From: Ascaphus truei
Lineage: Eukaryota > Chordata > Amphibia > Anura > Ascaphidae
Assembly: GCA_036426205.1 (NCBI GenBank)
Contig: CM071567.1
Span: forward strand, 293,212,847-293,276,846
Direction: 5' to 3'
DNA length: 64,000 nt
Positions within the stretch are counted from its first letter, which is position 1. Each line of letters opens with the position of its first letter. A model generated the notes under the pieces. It saw nothing but the letters and a program-made list of their open reading frames with translations, was not told where the DNA came from and did no database searches. The position numbers and the translations under genes are program-made. Below are positions 34,770-45,285 of the stretch, one piece after another.

Positions 34770-36225
34770 TGTAGCCCTGTTTCCCCCACCCCTAAGTGAG
34801 ATATAGGGGTGGTGACTGTAAATAGCTACCGGTGCTGCCCCTTTACCTGTTTGGCTCGCAGGAGCCTAAGCCTTCGCCGCTGGAAGCCTGGGGTGAATTA
34901 CTCTTACTACTACTATATGGTGCAACGCCTCCACCTGCGATGGTTCCCAGCAGAGCGGGAGTTGTTCCTCGCAGGACACATACAAATGAACACATACACT
35001 GGATGTGAAATAGCAAAGGGCTTTACTGAACATAACATATCTCTTAACGCTCTAATGTACTGACTTATAACTTTATGATAATATCTTATCACTCTACCCA
35101 ATAAAGACACAACTAGCCACACACCTCGCAGGGCATTGTACCCCACACCTTATTCCCTGAGTCCCAAGTGTCCCAAGAGTTATGCAACCCACCCCTCAGG
35201 TGTGATCAGTGCCTGTGTGGTACCGGTAATGGTGGTGCACTTGGTGACTGTACCTGCCGAGTGTGTCCACACTCAGTATGATGAATCTTCACAAAGGATC
35301 CGCTGATCCTGCGATGAAACCTGCCTCCGCGTGGGGTGATGTCCCGCTATACGCTCCCACCGTGAAGACTGTCTCTTTCCCGAAGAGGTCTGTTCCCAGA
35401 CCAAACTTGCCAGGCCACGTGCACACAGCTGTGTCCCTGACTATCTTATAACACACCTGACTGCTGAGGGGATCCGTTCCCTATCTAGGGCATGTCCCTG
35501 TAGCAGCTCCAACCTTTCAATGACTCAGGGCCTAACTGGGCCTGGGGTATATGGCCTAGTGTATGGGGCTACTTGACTCCCCACACGCAGAGCTCCTTCT
35601 CCTTCTCTAATGTGACAGGTCTCTATCCTAGGGCCTGCCCTGTGACCACCTACCCTCACTAGTGGGAAGTCAGGGCCTCAATTCTAGCCTGGGGATTCCT
35701 GGCCTAGGGCAGAAGCTCGCAGCTCTCTGCCCCCCTTCTTTACCCCTCTGTATCCTCATACCTGACTCCTCATGTGCTTCACAGTCTGCTTCCTGACTCT
35801 GCACACAACATTGTATCAAATCCCCTGCTGCAGAGAATCTGAAAGTCTCCGTAGCTGGCTGTCTGCAGGTGACAGGGATCATAGGGCATTCCCCAGAGGC
35901 TGCTGGGAGATGTAGTCAACTCAGGACCTCTTTCCTATGGGGACCGCGTGCGCGATCTCTCCTGTGCCTGTGCGAAGCTGCAATGGCCGCCGCTACCCTT
36001 GCCAACCTCTGTGCATTGTGCGAACCTTACACCACCCACAACATGGCCGCCGCAGCTATCTGCGTATGCGCAAGCCTTCGTGCATGCGCGAGCATCAGGA
36101 CCCCGACGGCACCGGCCCAGATGGCGGCGCCCACCGGGAGAAGTCGCCGTCCCCTTCCCCCACTGTCACAGGGGTAAGGCAGGGGGCAAAGAAAAATCAA
36201 GGGAACCGGGAGTGACCCCCTTACA
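34770..36225 (-). repeat. LTR of the two-LTR element (3' LTR in element orientation)
   Basis: 1456 bp. The plus strand begins TGTAGCCCTG and ends CCCTTACA. It is about 95% identical by eye to 38693-40137. In element orientation it has a CpG-rich U3 with GCGCATGCAC-type NRF1 words, AGATGGCGGC (YY1-like, around 36120), ACTACATCTCCCAGCAGCC (35916-35898) and GGTGGAGGCGTTGCACC (around 34922-34938). Several small deletions separate the two LTRs, so the insertion is not very recent. Confidence 0.9.
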
Positions 36226-36237
36226 CTCTCCCCCTGG
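36226..36237 (-). other. Polypurine tract
   Basis: Element orientation reads CCAGGGGGAGAG directly before the LTR start TGTAAGGGGG. This is the expected site for plus-strand DNA priming. Confidence 0.7.
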
Positions 36238-36259
36238 TGAAAATACCAACGGCCCAGCG

Positions 36260-38614
36260 TCACCAGCACAGAGTTATATAATAAAAATGCAGGACATGAT
36301 ATATACATCTTATCACATGTGCTTTGTATGAATTGGTACACCACATAACAACCACAGTAATACCCGAGGCCAGCTGAGTGTTAGCTGTTTGCTGAGACCA
36401 ATTGTGGGGTACCCTTAACTGATAATGTAGGGGTACCTCACTTTGACTTTTGTGAGCCTCCGCCTGGGTAATCTCTTGGAAATCATGCTCTGGGGTAACA
36501 GTCACTGGTTCCGTACTACTTCCTCCCCCTGGTGGAAGGAATAGCACAGTGTCTCTTGGCCAGACCTTTACCCGGCCATCCGCGGCATGGATGCGGTAGG
36601 CCAGGAGATCTTGACCTTTTCCGCGGTCCACCACATGGTGAATGGAGCACTCCTTTTTGTGCTTAAAGGAGGCAATTTTCACGGGATCACTCACAACACA
36701 GTCCTTGTCCCTAAGCACTTGGGAGGCTTCCACTGGGAAGCGAGCGATTAGCAAAGTCTCTGTGCTCAATGTCTCTGTTACATCCTGCAGGGGGTCAAGG
36801 GTTGGTGCCTCACCACTGCGGTGATTCACGGTGGCCAACAGGTCCTCAGGGACGCAGTCAGTTCCCACATCGGCTGTCTTGGGACCTGTCCCCGACACTT
36901 CTGGGGAAGTCCACTCACTTTCTGGACTCTGGAGCGTTGGATCCCAATCCTGGGACCATTTGGGTTGGAGCGCACGGACTCACACTGAGTTCAGTTAGGG
37001 TAGCGATTATGGTGACACACGGGCCCACCGTCAGGTCATGAGCAATCTCACCTCGGGCCCACGAGCCCACCGAAGAGCAAGGGGCAGCATCTGGATACAC
37101 CTCATCTAGTGCACACGGACCCACAGCAGGCTCTGTATCCGCCAAGATAGTTGGCTCTGTGTCTTTGCAGGAGTGGTCCGCCGGCTGGCGCATCACCACA
37201 AGTTGTTGGTCGCTGGAATCACTAAGAGAGGATGGGGGTAGAGACACCTTACCCTGTGATTCCGGAATCTGCGGGTCTGGAATCTGTGGTTCTGAGTGTG
37301 GAACCGAGTCTAGAACTGGGGTGCACGGACCCCCTGAAACATCTGGTATAGCATACTGATTCGGTGCGGCCACAGCGTCGCATCCGTCCATTTTGGTCAA
37401 TGTAGCTTGAAAATCATGTGGTTCTAGAGCAGAGTCTAGAACCGTGGTTAGTGCACACGGGGCCTCCGAAACGTCCGTGGTTGCGCAAGGGGGGTTAGCA
37501 GCATCGATCCCCCCGATGGAGAGGCCAATGGCACCTTTCTCTGCTGGTTTCGGCTCTAGAACCGGATCTGGAACCGCGGTTAGAGTGTTCGAGCCGTCCG
37601 AAACTTCTGTGAGGGGTGTAAATTGATTACCTGCATTGACCGGTCCAGTATTGAGGTCGGTCGCCTCTTCCTCGGCGGTTTCTGTAGGCTGCAGCAGCTT
37701 GGGAAGCAGGAACTGTGCCCCGCAGCAGGCACACTGGGGTCCCCAGGTCAATTCACAACCTGGGAAATCACATTTGGAACATGGACATTTGAGACACTTC
37801 TTCCCTTCCACTTGTACCACCAAAACCCTGGTTGGTAACTGATTGAGATCAAAGTCCACACCAGCAGGTATATTCAAGTCCTTTTGTAAGCATGGACACA
37901 AAAGAACGATTACGTTCACTCCTCTTATTCGCCACTCTCCATACAACTGAGGGTGTGATTTAGCATCCGTTACTTCTCTTATGGTGAACACAAGTGGCTG
38001 ATTGCTGCTCAAGGCACTCCCTCCCCCTGGTGGACTCTGGAGGAGGGGCACTTTCTTTTAAGGAGTGTTTCTGGCTCTGCACTGAGTCACTCACATTGCG
38101 GGGGCGGGGCTCTGGTTTTCCCGCCAGTCCCGGACAGATTTCTGCAAAACATTTTGGTGCAGCCTGGCAGTCAGCCGCACATGTGCCATTTTGATTTGGC
38201 GGGAGCCGCCATTTTAGGTGGGACTCACTGTTAGCATCCCTTGCTGCAGGAGCCTCCATTTTGATCACAGTCCTGTTAACTACACTAGGGCTCTCGGTGC
38301 ATGCAGAAACTGCCAAGTCAGGGTAAATAAAGGGGCACCCATCGGTCGGACCCGCGGGCAGATTCAAGAATTGGGGACCATCTTCCTCGCTTATGGCATG
38401 GCCTACATACATCAGTATAGTACTCCATTGCAAGGTGATATCATACCTTCGCCCTGTGACCCACGTACAAGCTAGCCCAGGGAGTTTCCGAACATGCACC
38501 TGGACGTCTAGCAAAGACGCCAGCAAGGACTGCCCCCACGGCCACCATGTGGTTAGGAGTCGTGCTAAGCTTCAAGGCCCATGTGTAGACCTCCTGCCTT
38601 GAGAGCACCCACAT
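36260..38614 (-). pseudogene. Unrecognised long protein of the LTR element, three frameshifts
   Basis: A good-context ATG (ACCATGTGG, 38614-38612) lies about 60 bases after the PBS. Coding potential then runs almost to the polypurine tract across four successive frames, each one base further on: 38614 on, 38526-37960, 38051-36915 and 36898-36260. Visible features are a cysteine cluster CLKCPCSKCDFPGCELTWG followed by CACC (around 37800-37715), which is likely to bind metal. There are also several loose repeats of the form DVSxxPC...VLDSxLEP, and a basic C-terminal block (FKHKKECSIHHVVDRG). No RT, integrase, protease or capsid motif was recognised. The function is unknown. It may be a diverged Gag, or a captured gene. 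Confidence 0.5.
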
Positions 38615-38672
38615 GGTGAAAAATTAAATTGACAAATTTGACTGAAAAATAGGACAGGGCACCCCAGGTCTG

Positions 38673-38690
38673 ATCTCAGCAGCGCCTCCA
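38673..38690 (-). other. Primer binding site candidate
   Basis: Two bases after the upstream LTR, element orientation reads TGGAGGCGCTGCTGAGAT. It starts with TGG, as required to pair with a tRNA CCA end. It looks closest to a threonine-type 3' end, but the tRNA was not identified with confidence. Confidence 0.6.
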
Positions 38691-38692
38691 AA

Positions 38693-40137
38693 TGTAGCCC
38701 TGTTTCCTCCACCCCTAAGTGAGATATAGGGGGGGTGACTGTAAATAGCTACCGGTGCTGCCCCTTTACCTGTTTGGCTCGCAGGAGCCTAAGCCTTCAC
38801 CGCTGGAAGCCTGGGGTGAATTACTCTTACTACTACTATATGGTGCAGCGCCTCCACCTGCGATGGCTCCCAGCAGAGCGGGAGTTGTTCCTCGCAGGAC
38901 ACATACAAATGAACACATACACTGGATGTGAAATAGCAAAGGGCTTTACTGAACATAACATATCCCTTAACGCTCTAATGTACTGACTTATAACTTTATG
39001 ATAATATCTTATCACTCTACCCAATAAAGACACAACTAGCCACACACCTCGCAGGGCATTGTACCCCACACCTTATTCCCTGAGTCCCAAGTGTCCCAAG
39101 AGTTATGCAACCCACCCCTCAGGGGTGATCAGTGCCTTTGTGGTACCGGTAATGGTGGTGCACTTGGTGACTGTACCTGCCGAGTGTGTCCACACTCGGT
39201 ATGATGAATCTTCACAAAGGATCCGCTGATCCTGCGATGAAACCTGCCTCCGCGTGGGGTGATGTCCCGCCATACGCTCCCACCGTGAAGACTGTCTCTT
39301 TCCAGAAGAGGTTTGTTCCCAGACCAAACTTGCCAGGCCACGTGCACACAGGTGTGTTCCTGACTATCTTATAACACACCTGACTGCTGAAGGGATCCGT
39401 TCCCTATCTAGGGCATATCCCTGTAGCAGCTCCAACCTTTCAATGACTCAGGGCCTAACTGGGCCTGGGGTATAGGGCCTAGTGTAGGGGCTACTTGCCT
39501 CCCCACATGCAGAGCTCCTTCTCTAATGTGACAGGTCTCTATCCTAGGGCCTGTCCCTGTGACCACCCACCCTCACTAGTGGGAAGTCAGGGCCTCAATT
39601 CTAGCCTGGGGATTCCTGGCCTAGGGCAGAAGCTCGCAGCTCTCTGCCCCCCTTCTTTCCCCCTCTGTATCCTCAGCCTGACTCCTCATGTGCTTCACAG
39701 TCTGCTTCCTGACTCAGCACACAACATTGTATCAAATCCCCTGCTGCAGAGAATCTGCAAATCTCAGTGGCTGGCTGCAGGTGACAGGGATCATAGGGCA
39801 TTCCTCAGAGGCTGCTGGGAGATGTAGTCCACTCAGGACCTCTTTCCTATGGGGAGCGCGTGCGCGATCTCTCCTGCGCCTGTGCGAAGCTGCAATGGCC
39901 GCCGCTACCCTTGCCAACCTCTGCACATTGGGCGAACCTTACGCCACCCACAACATGGCCGCCGCGGCTATCTGTGTATGCGCAACCCTTCGTGCATGCG
40001 CTAGCATCAGGACCCCGACAGCGCCGACCCAGATGGCGGCGCCCACCGGGAGAAGTCGCTGTCCCCTTCCCCCACTGTCACTGGGGTAAGGCAGGGGTCA
40101 AAGGAAAATCAGGGGAACCGGGAGTGACCCCCTTACA
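38693..40137 (-). repeat. LTR of the two-LTR element (5' LTR in element orientation)
   Basis: 1445 bp, partner of 34770-36225, with the same YY1-, NRF1- and ZNF143-like words (ACTACATCTCCCAGCAGC at 39828-39811). As the 5' LTR it would drive transcription leftward through the interior. Confidence 0.9.
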
Positions 40138-41245
40138 CATGCTTACAAATACATAGTTACATTAAGTGAACAGGGTTATACATTATGTACAAGACATTGC
40201 ATGAACAGTTAGATATGTACGCCTATAACATATATTAACAGTTACAGACCAGATTAAAATGTGAGACAGATTTAGTTTTGAAAGAATTTAGACTGGTGGT
40301 GGCTGTGAGAGTCTCCAGTAGATTGTTCCAGTTGTGGGGGGCACGGTAATAGAAGGCCACAAATATTGGCCACAAACACCCATTTATGAAACAGTGTTTA
40401 TGTTATAATGTAAATTGTTATAGAAAGTAACGGCTGCCGATTTTTCAGTAACAGAATCCCTGAAAATTCGTATTTCTTGAGGAACAGTAAATGTGTAGTT
40501 ATAATAACCTGTAATGTCAAGGCTTCTAAGACAATACCATTACTTTTTATCAGCCTTGTTTTTATTAAGGGTACTATTAAACGTTTGTACAGTCCCTGTA
40601 CCTGATAGTCAATATACAGTAGTCATTAGACCATATACGTGTAGTGTATCTTTGCTGCAAAGCTTTCACAATAATGGTGCAATGAACAACATTAGATCTA
40701 GCAAAGAAAAACAAATATTAAAAACAATAGGGGTTATGTATAACAACGGCATCAGATTAATTTAATAAAAAATCCTATAATTAATCCTATAATTAATCTG
40801 ATTCTTTATTTTTTCAGTAGGAATCTTGACATTGCCGCCAATATTTTTTCGTTTGATAAATCTGCAGTTTTTTTGTCCCAGTGTTTTTTTCCAAGCTTGA
40901 CAGATTGGACATCTTTATAGTCTCATGTATTTACTGAGTGTTTGTGTCTTTGTCAGCAAAGTGACCCAAAATTTGAACTCTGGGTTTTCTTTCATCAAAA
41001 GGTATCACCAAGCCCTTTATCACTAGTGTCCCACTTTTATGGTGATTGGTTTACAAGGCTCTGTAAAACATGCTACAAATGGATGTCAAAATAGTGCTAT
41101 ACTGCACGGAACGGCCAACTCGTCCTCAAGTCCCCCCAGCAGGTAAGGATTTCAGGATATCTCTGCTTCAGAACAGGTACAGCCGCAGCCGCTTTTATTT
41201 TAACACTTCTCGGATATTTTCCGGTTACTTTATCTGAATGCCACG
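40138..41245. other. Dispersed repeat and AT-rich DNA upstream of the forkhead gene
   Basis: 40142-40335 is the right half of the repeat that hosts the LTR element (GTAGATTGTTCCAGTTGTGG). 40740-40805 contains an AATTAATC inverted repeat. At about 41108-41190 part of a hairpin MITE (GTCCTCAAGTCCCCCC) related to 51951-52167 appears. No gene. Confidence 0.45.
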
Positions 41246-41302
41246 CGCTCATGCGGCGTTCATGCGACATTCATGCCGTATTCATGCCGCATTCATGCCA
41301 GC
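41246..41302. repeat. 11-bp tandem repeat upstream of the forkhead gene
   Basis: Five units of the form GCRTTCATGCC (for example GTATTCATGCC, GCATTCATGCC), about 280 bp before the start codon. It could be regulatory, but no known factor site is claimed. Confidence 0.7.
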
Positions 41303-41576
41303 GTCACCCGCTCTTGATCCGTTTAATGAGAATGGTTCGGATTTAATTGGTTGCAATTCTTCGTGTATCCGCCAGGTGGCAGATATTCATGAATTGTAAT
41401 GCGCATGCGCTTCAGTAATGTGTCGACTTGCAGGTGTTTAAAAAATACCACAGTGGTCCTTTGTGAATTGACCTTGGTACTGAAGAAGTTACACCACTAT
41501 CTATTTAGGCGTTTCATATTAAAAACGTAATGCAAAGTGTCTGGTGTTCTATTCTATTGTCCAGAGAGGTCCAGAG

Positions 41577-42137
41577 ATGAGTGCACCACTGCAGTCCGTG
41601 TTCAAAAAACCCGACATAACGTACGCTTATTTAATATGGTCAGCAATTAGTTCAGCAGATGATAAGATGGCCACAGTTGGTCAAATTTATCAATATTTTA
41701 TCGAAAATTATGACTTTTGCAAATTTTCACCAGATGCTCATGTGTGGAAGCGTGCAATAAGGAAAAAGTTATGTATCGATCCGTGTTTTTTTCATATTGC
41801 TCCTGCACCCGGAGTTACAGGAGGAGGGTATTGGTGTGTTGCCCCTGATTTTTCCAGTATCTTTGATCATGGAGACTTCAAAAGGCGAAAGGTCATGGTA
41901 AAACCAACTAAGAATCGTCAGTCCCAGGCAAGCAATGCGCCAGCGCCAGCACCGGCTTCCAATAGCGGTCCGACCGTCAGTGAAAACCTGCTGACCGGCA
42001 ACCCTTGTTATCTTTCCTTGCCTGGATACCTGCAGCCTGAGCAGGATTTCACGTACAGATACCAGCAAGCTTGCATGTACCAAAATGATTTCCAGCTTCG
42101 TACATTACATTCGGCAGGGTACAGCTGCCGTATGTAA
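41577..42137 (+). CDS. Divergent forkhead-domain protein, 186 aa
   Basis: ATG 41577 has G at -3 and opens an uninterrupted 186-residue frame. Residues 11-105 align along the full length of a forkhead DNA-binding domain: KPDITYAYLIWSAIS (helix 1), DDKMATVGQIYQYFIENY (helix 2), WKRAIRKKLC (recognition helix), FF then GGGYWCVAP (strands) and FDHGDFKRRK (wing 2). In ordinary forkhead proteins the recognition helix reads NSIRHNLS; here only the I and R remain. Residues 115-135 are Ala/Pro/Ser-rich and the C-terminus is Tyr/Gln-rich. It is probably a nuclear DNA-binding regulator (family inference), but the subfamily is not clear. A pyrimidine tract and CAG at about 41548-41562 suggest an upstream non-coding exon. 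AATAAA lies at 42663-42668. Confidence 0.8.
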   Translation: MSAPLQSVFKKPDITYAYLIWSAISSADDKMATVGQIYQYFIENYDFCKFSPDAHVWKRAIRKKLCIDPCFFHIAPAPGVTGGGYWCVAPDFSSIFDHGDFKRRKVMVKPTKNRQSQASNAPAPAPASNSGPTVSENLLTGNPCYLSLPGYLQPEQDFTYRYQQACMYQNDFQLRTLHSAGYSCRM

Positions 42138-42573
42138 TTATTTTTTACCATATCAATATCAATGCACAGTAAAGCGATTCTCCTGCAATTGATCGCTTTG
42201 CTTATGGTTATTTAGTTCTTTTAGTCACAATTCGCCAAAATGTAGTCCAGCAATATCATTGGCTGAGCAGTTTCTACAGTAGATACTGAACAATTGGTGG
42301 ACAGATAGGCGCATGCGCATTGGAAGCTTGTTGAAACGCATATGCGTCTCAACACATCTACTGTAGGCGCATGCGTGTATGTGAACAAGAGATGCCCCCG
42401 AGAAAATTATTGTTGGAACTGACCGAGTGGACTGCGGGAACTTCTTTAGGGGACAGACTAATTTGAACCAACCATTACAGTAATACTTTTATTTTTCTTC
42501 CTCAGAAAAGAAACTTTGTCACCACGCTGAGAACGGCAAATGGAGGGATTTCGATGGATATCGCTTTTTCTAA
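42130..42573 (+). other. Possible intron and alternative last exon of the forkhead gene
   Basis: GTATGT at 42130 overlaps the last codons, and a strong acceptor (TTTTATTTTTCTTCCTCAG) ends at 42505. Splicing would replace the last two residues with a short C-terminal extension that stops at TAA 42571-42573, ahead of the AATAAA at 42663. This rests on splice-site quality only. Confidence 0.3.
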
Positions 42574-42903
42574 CGATGCTTGCACACTGCTGAATCTAAA
42601 TCAGTGCCATTTTTATTGATTTTCATAAAGTATTCAATACTTTTTTACATACTGTACTGTATAATAAACCCGAAAATAAAAGTATGCATTTATTCTGTAC
42701 ATGTATTACAGTATGTGTGTTCTAATAATAATACTAATACTGTGTTTTAATAGTGTTTTGATGTAATGCGCATGCCTACAGTATACAGTACAGTACTGTA
42801 CAGTATGCCTCATGCCTCATTGAAAAGCAAAATTCTTGTGTTTACTACAGTAACTACTGTACAGTAATCCTGCACACACTTCGACAGTACCAGTTAAGCA
42901 CCA

Positions 42904-44008
42904 GGTAAAGCTGCATGAAGGATTACCTGTACTGTTGTTCAAAGAAATATTTTCAACAGGTCATCATAATGTTTTTATCGCCACCCCCCCAAATAAATAA
43001 AAATCACATAAATAAAGCATGTGCATGACTAGTGTCGCATTAAAAAGCTACAGTACCGATTGAATATCAGAATATCAAGAATTTTTATGCAGGCACATGT
43101 CTGGAAACGAAACCAAAAAGACACAAAAAAAATAAAAAATTCAAACTTGAACTTCTAAATGAATGTGAAGTTATACACACATGCACATTAATAATCAACA
43201 AGGTCCCAAAGAGAATTACATGCAGGCACAGAGATGTGACAACAGGCTCGGGACGATTAAAACCACAAAGCCAACCATTTGAAAATGAATGGTCTGTGTC
43301 GATAAGTAGTTGAAATCAAAGCCTTGAGCCTTGTGTGTTTGGGGGGGGGAGGGGGAGGGTAAAGCTGCATGAAGGATTACCTGTACTGTCGTTCAAATAA
43401 ATGTTTTCAACAGGTCATCATAATGTTTTGATCCCCACACCCCCAAATAAATAAAAATCACATAAATAATGCATGTGCATGACTAGTGTCGCATTAAAAA
43501 GCTACAGTACCGATTGAATATCAGAATATCAAGAATTTTTATGCAGGCACATGTCAGGAAACGAAACCAAAAAGACACAAAAAAAATAAAAAATTCAAAC
43601 TTGAACTTCTAAATGAATGTGAAGTTATACACGTATGCACATTAATAATCAACAAGGTCCCAAAGAGAATTACACGCAGGCACAGAGATGTGGCACCAGA
43701 CTCGGGACGATTAAAACCACAAAGCCAACCATTTGAAAATGAATGGTCTGTGTCGATAAGTAGTTGAAATCAAAGCCTTGAGCCTTGTGTGTGTGCAAGG
43801 GGGGGAGGGGGGTAAAGCTGCATGAAGGATTACCTGTACTGTCATTCAAATAAATATTTTCAACAGTTCATCATAATGTTTTGATCCCCACACCCCCAAA
43901 TAAATAAAAATCACATAAATAATGCATGTGCATGACTAGTGTCGCATTAAAAAGCTACAGTACCGATTGAATATCAGAATATCAAGAATTTTTATGCAGG
44001 CACATGCG
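42904..44008. repeat. Tandem repeat, unit about 455 bp, 2.4 copies
   Basis: Units begin GTAAAGCTGCATGAAGGATT at about 42906, 43361 and 43813. They are highly similar, differing at scattered bases and in the G-run at the junction. The third copy stops at GCAGGCACATG. No reading frame is conserved. Confidence 0.9.
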
Positions 44009-45285
44009 TTTCATTTTACAATTACAGTACTGCGCGCGCACACAGACTTGCAGAGAATATACGGCTGTACTGTACTGTAGGTTGAATTGCTATTAGACTT
44101 TTAAGACAACAGCTCGCGAACGTCCTCCTGTGTTTTTAAACGGTATTGCAGTATAGCAGACAGCGCTAAAAATCTGAGCGCTAACATACCGAAAACCGCC
44201 ACGGAAAAAAAAAACAGGCCGCATCTTGTCAGAGCGACGCGGCTACGGCCGCATTAGGATAAAGGGGCCGCAGCTGTAGCTCAATCAGTCCCTGCTTCAG
44301 CATAGGTGGCTCTATCCAAGGCTCAGTCTTTGACTAAGCAACCTGTGTTGAAGCTGGGATATCCTGAAAACCTGACCTGTTGGGAGGTGGTGGTGGGGGG
44401 GGGGGTTGATTGTGCAACCCTGTTATTCTGTATGTGCTGTTCCTTCAAAAAAAGATATTGGGACGGGTTTGTAAAACATAGCAGCACTTTTATTTTCCTT
44501 TCCAGGAATAAAAATGATAAAGAACGCTCTCAAAATTATACATTTTAAAAGTAGAATATCTACTGTCTTAAAGATGAATCCACTATAAAGATGAAATTGA
44601 ATGTAGTTCAAAGTTCTGTAGATATATGTTTCCAAGGGATGTGTAGCTTTTGTCATTGATTGATTGTAATACCTTTAAATTTATTTAAAAAGCATTTCTT
44701 TACGTTTTGAGAGAGAGAGCGCACATGGCGAGAGCTTTTGAAATAAAAAATATAGAAACAAAAATATGCCTGATATATAGGAACATGGACAAATCACATC
44801 AAACAGAACCAGAACACTTTAATGGCAAAAGTGCAAGCAAATTAGATTTATTTGGCGGCTATATGTCTACATGTATATTTCTTAATAAAAGTGTGTATTT
44901 ATTTATTTCACTTATTTCACTTCTCTCTATGAAAATCAGTACAAGAGCGCGTGTAGGAACTTAGGGAGGATGCCCATCCCAGACCTACAGCCGGGACCAA
45001 CAGAAGACATATAGGGGGCCGACAAAGAAGACCAACAAAGGGCAGGAACATGAATGGGAGCAGGAAATCCAACCAATGGGAGCGTAAAAATCGATAAACT
45101 CCTGATTTTTTAATCTCATCAGATTGCTTTCGGTTTGTCTGTGATTTTGCAAATCTCAGCGTTTAAGAAGTAGGCCCCTGAGTTATAACCATGTCTTCTG
45201 TTTAAGTCACTTTTGTTACACACCTGAGGAGTGCGCCACACCAATTTCACTTATGTTTCCAGTACTAATTGTGTCAAGTTGATAT
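44009..45285. other. No gene; hairpin MITE fragment
   Basis: About 44275-44385 contains GTCCCTGCTTCAGCATAGGTGG and GCTGGGATATCCTGAAAACC, a rearranged piece of the hairpin family at 51951-52167. The remainder is AT-rich without support for a gene. Confidence 0.45.

Larger units (their letters stand above)
34770..40137 (-). mobile_element. Complete LTR retroelement without recognisable pol, TSD CATG
   Basis: Two LTRs (34770-36225 and 38693-40137) surround a 2467-bp interior. The whole is bounded by CATG (34766-34769 and 40138-40141). A PBS candidate beside one LTR and a polypurine tract beside the other fix the orientation as minus. The interior encodes one long frameshifted protein without the RT, RNase H, protease or integrase motifs I would expect. 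It is thus a non-autonomous element, or one with an unusual gene. It sits in a dispersed repeat. Confidence 0.8.

Noticed and set aside
35869..36331. Frames of 92-127 aa near the LTR end
   Set aside because: They fall in the CpG-rich LTR, occur again in the partner LTR at 39688-40156 with frame changes, and show no domain.
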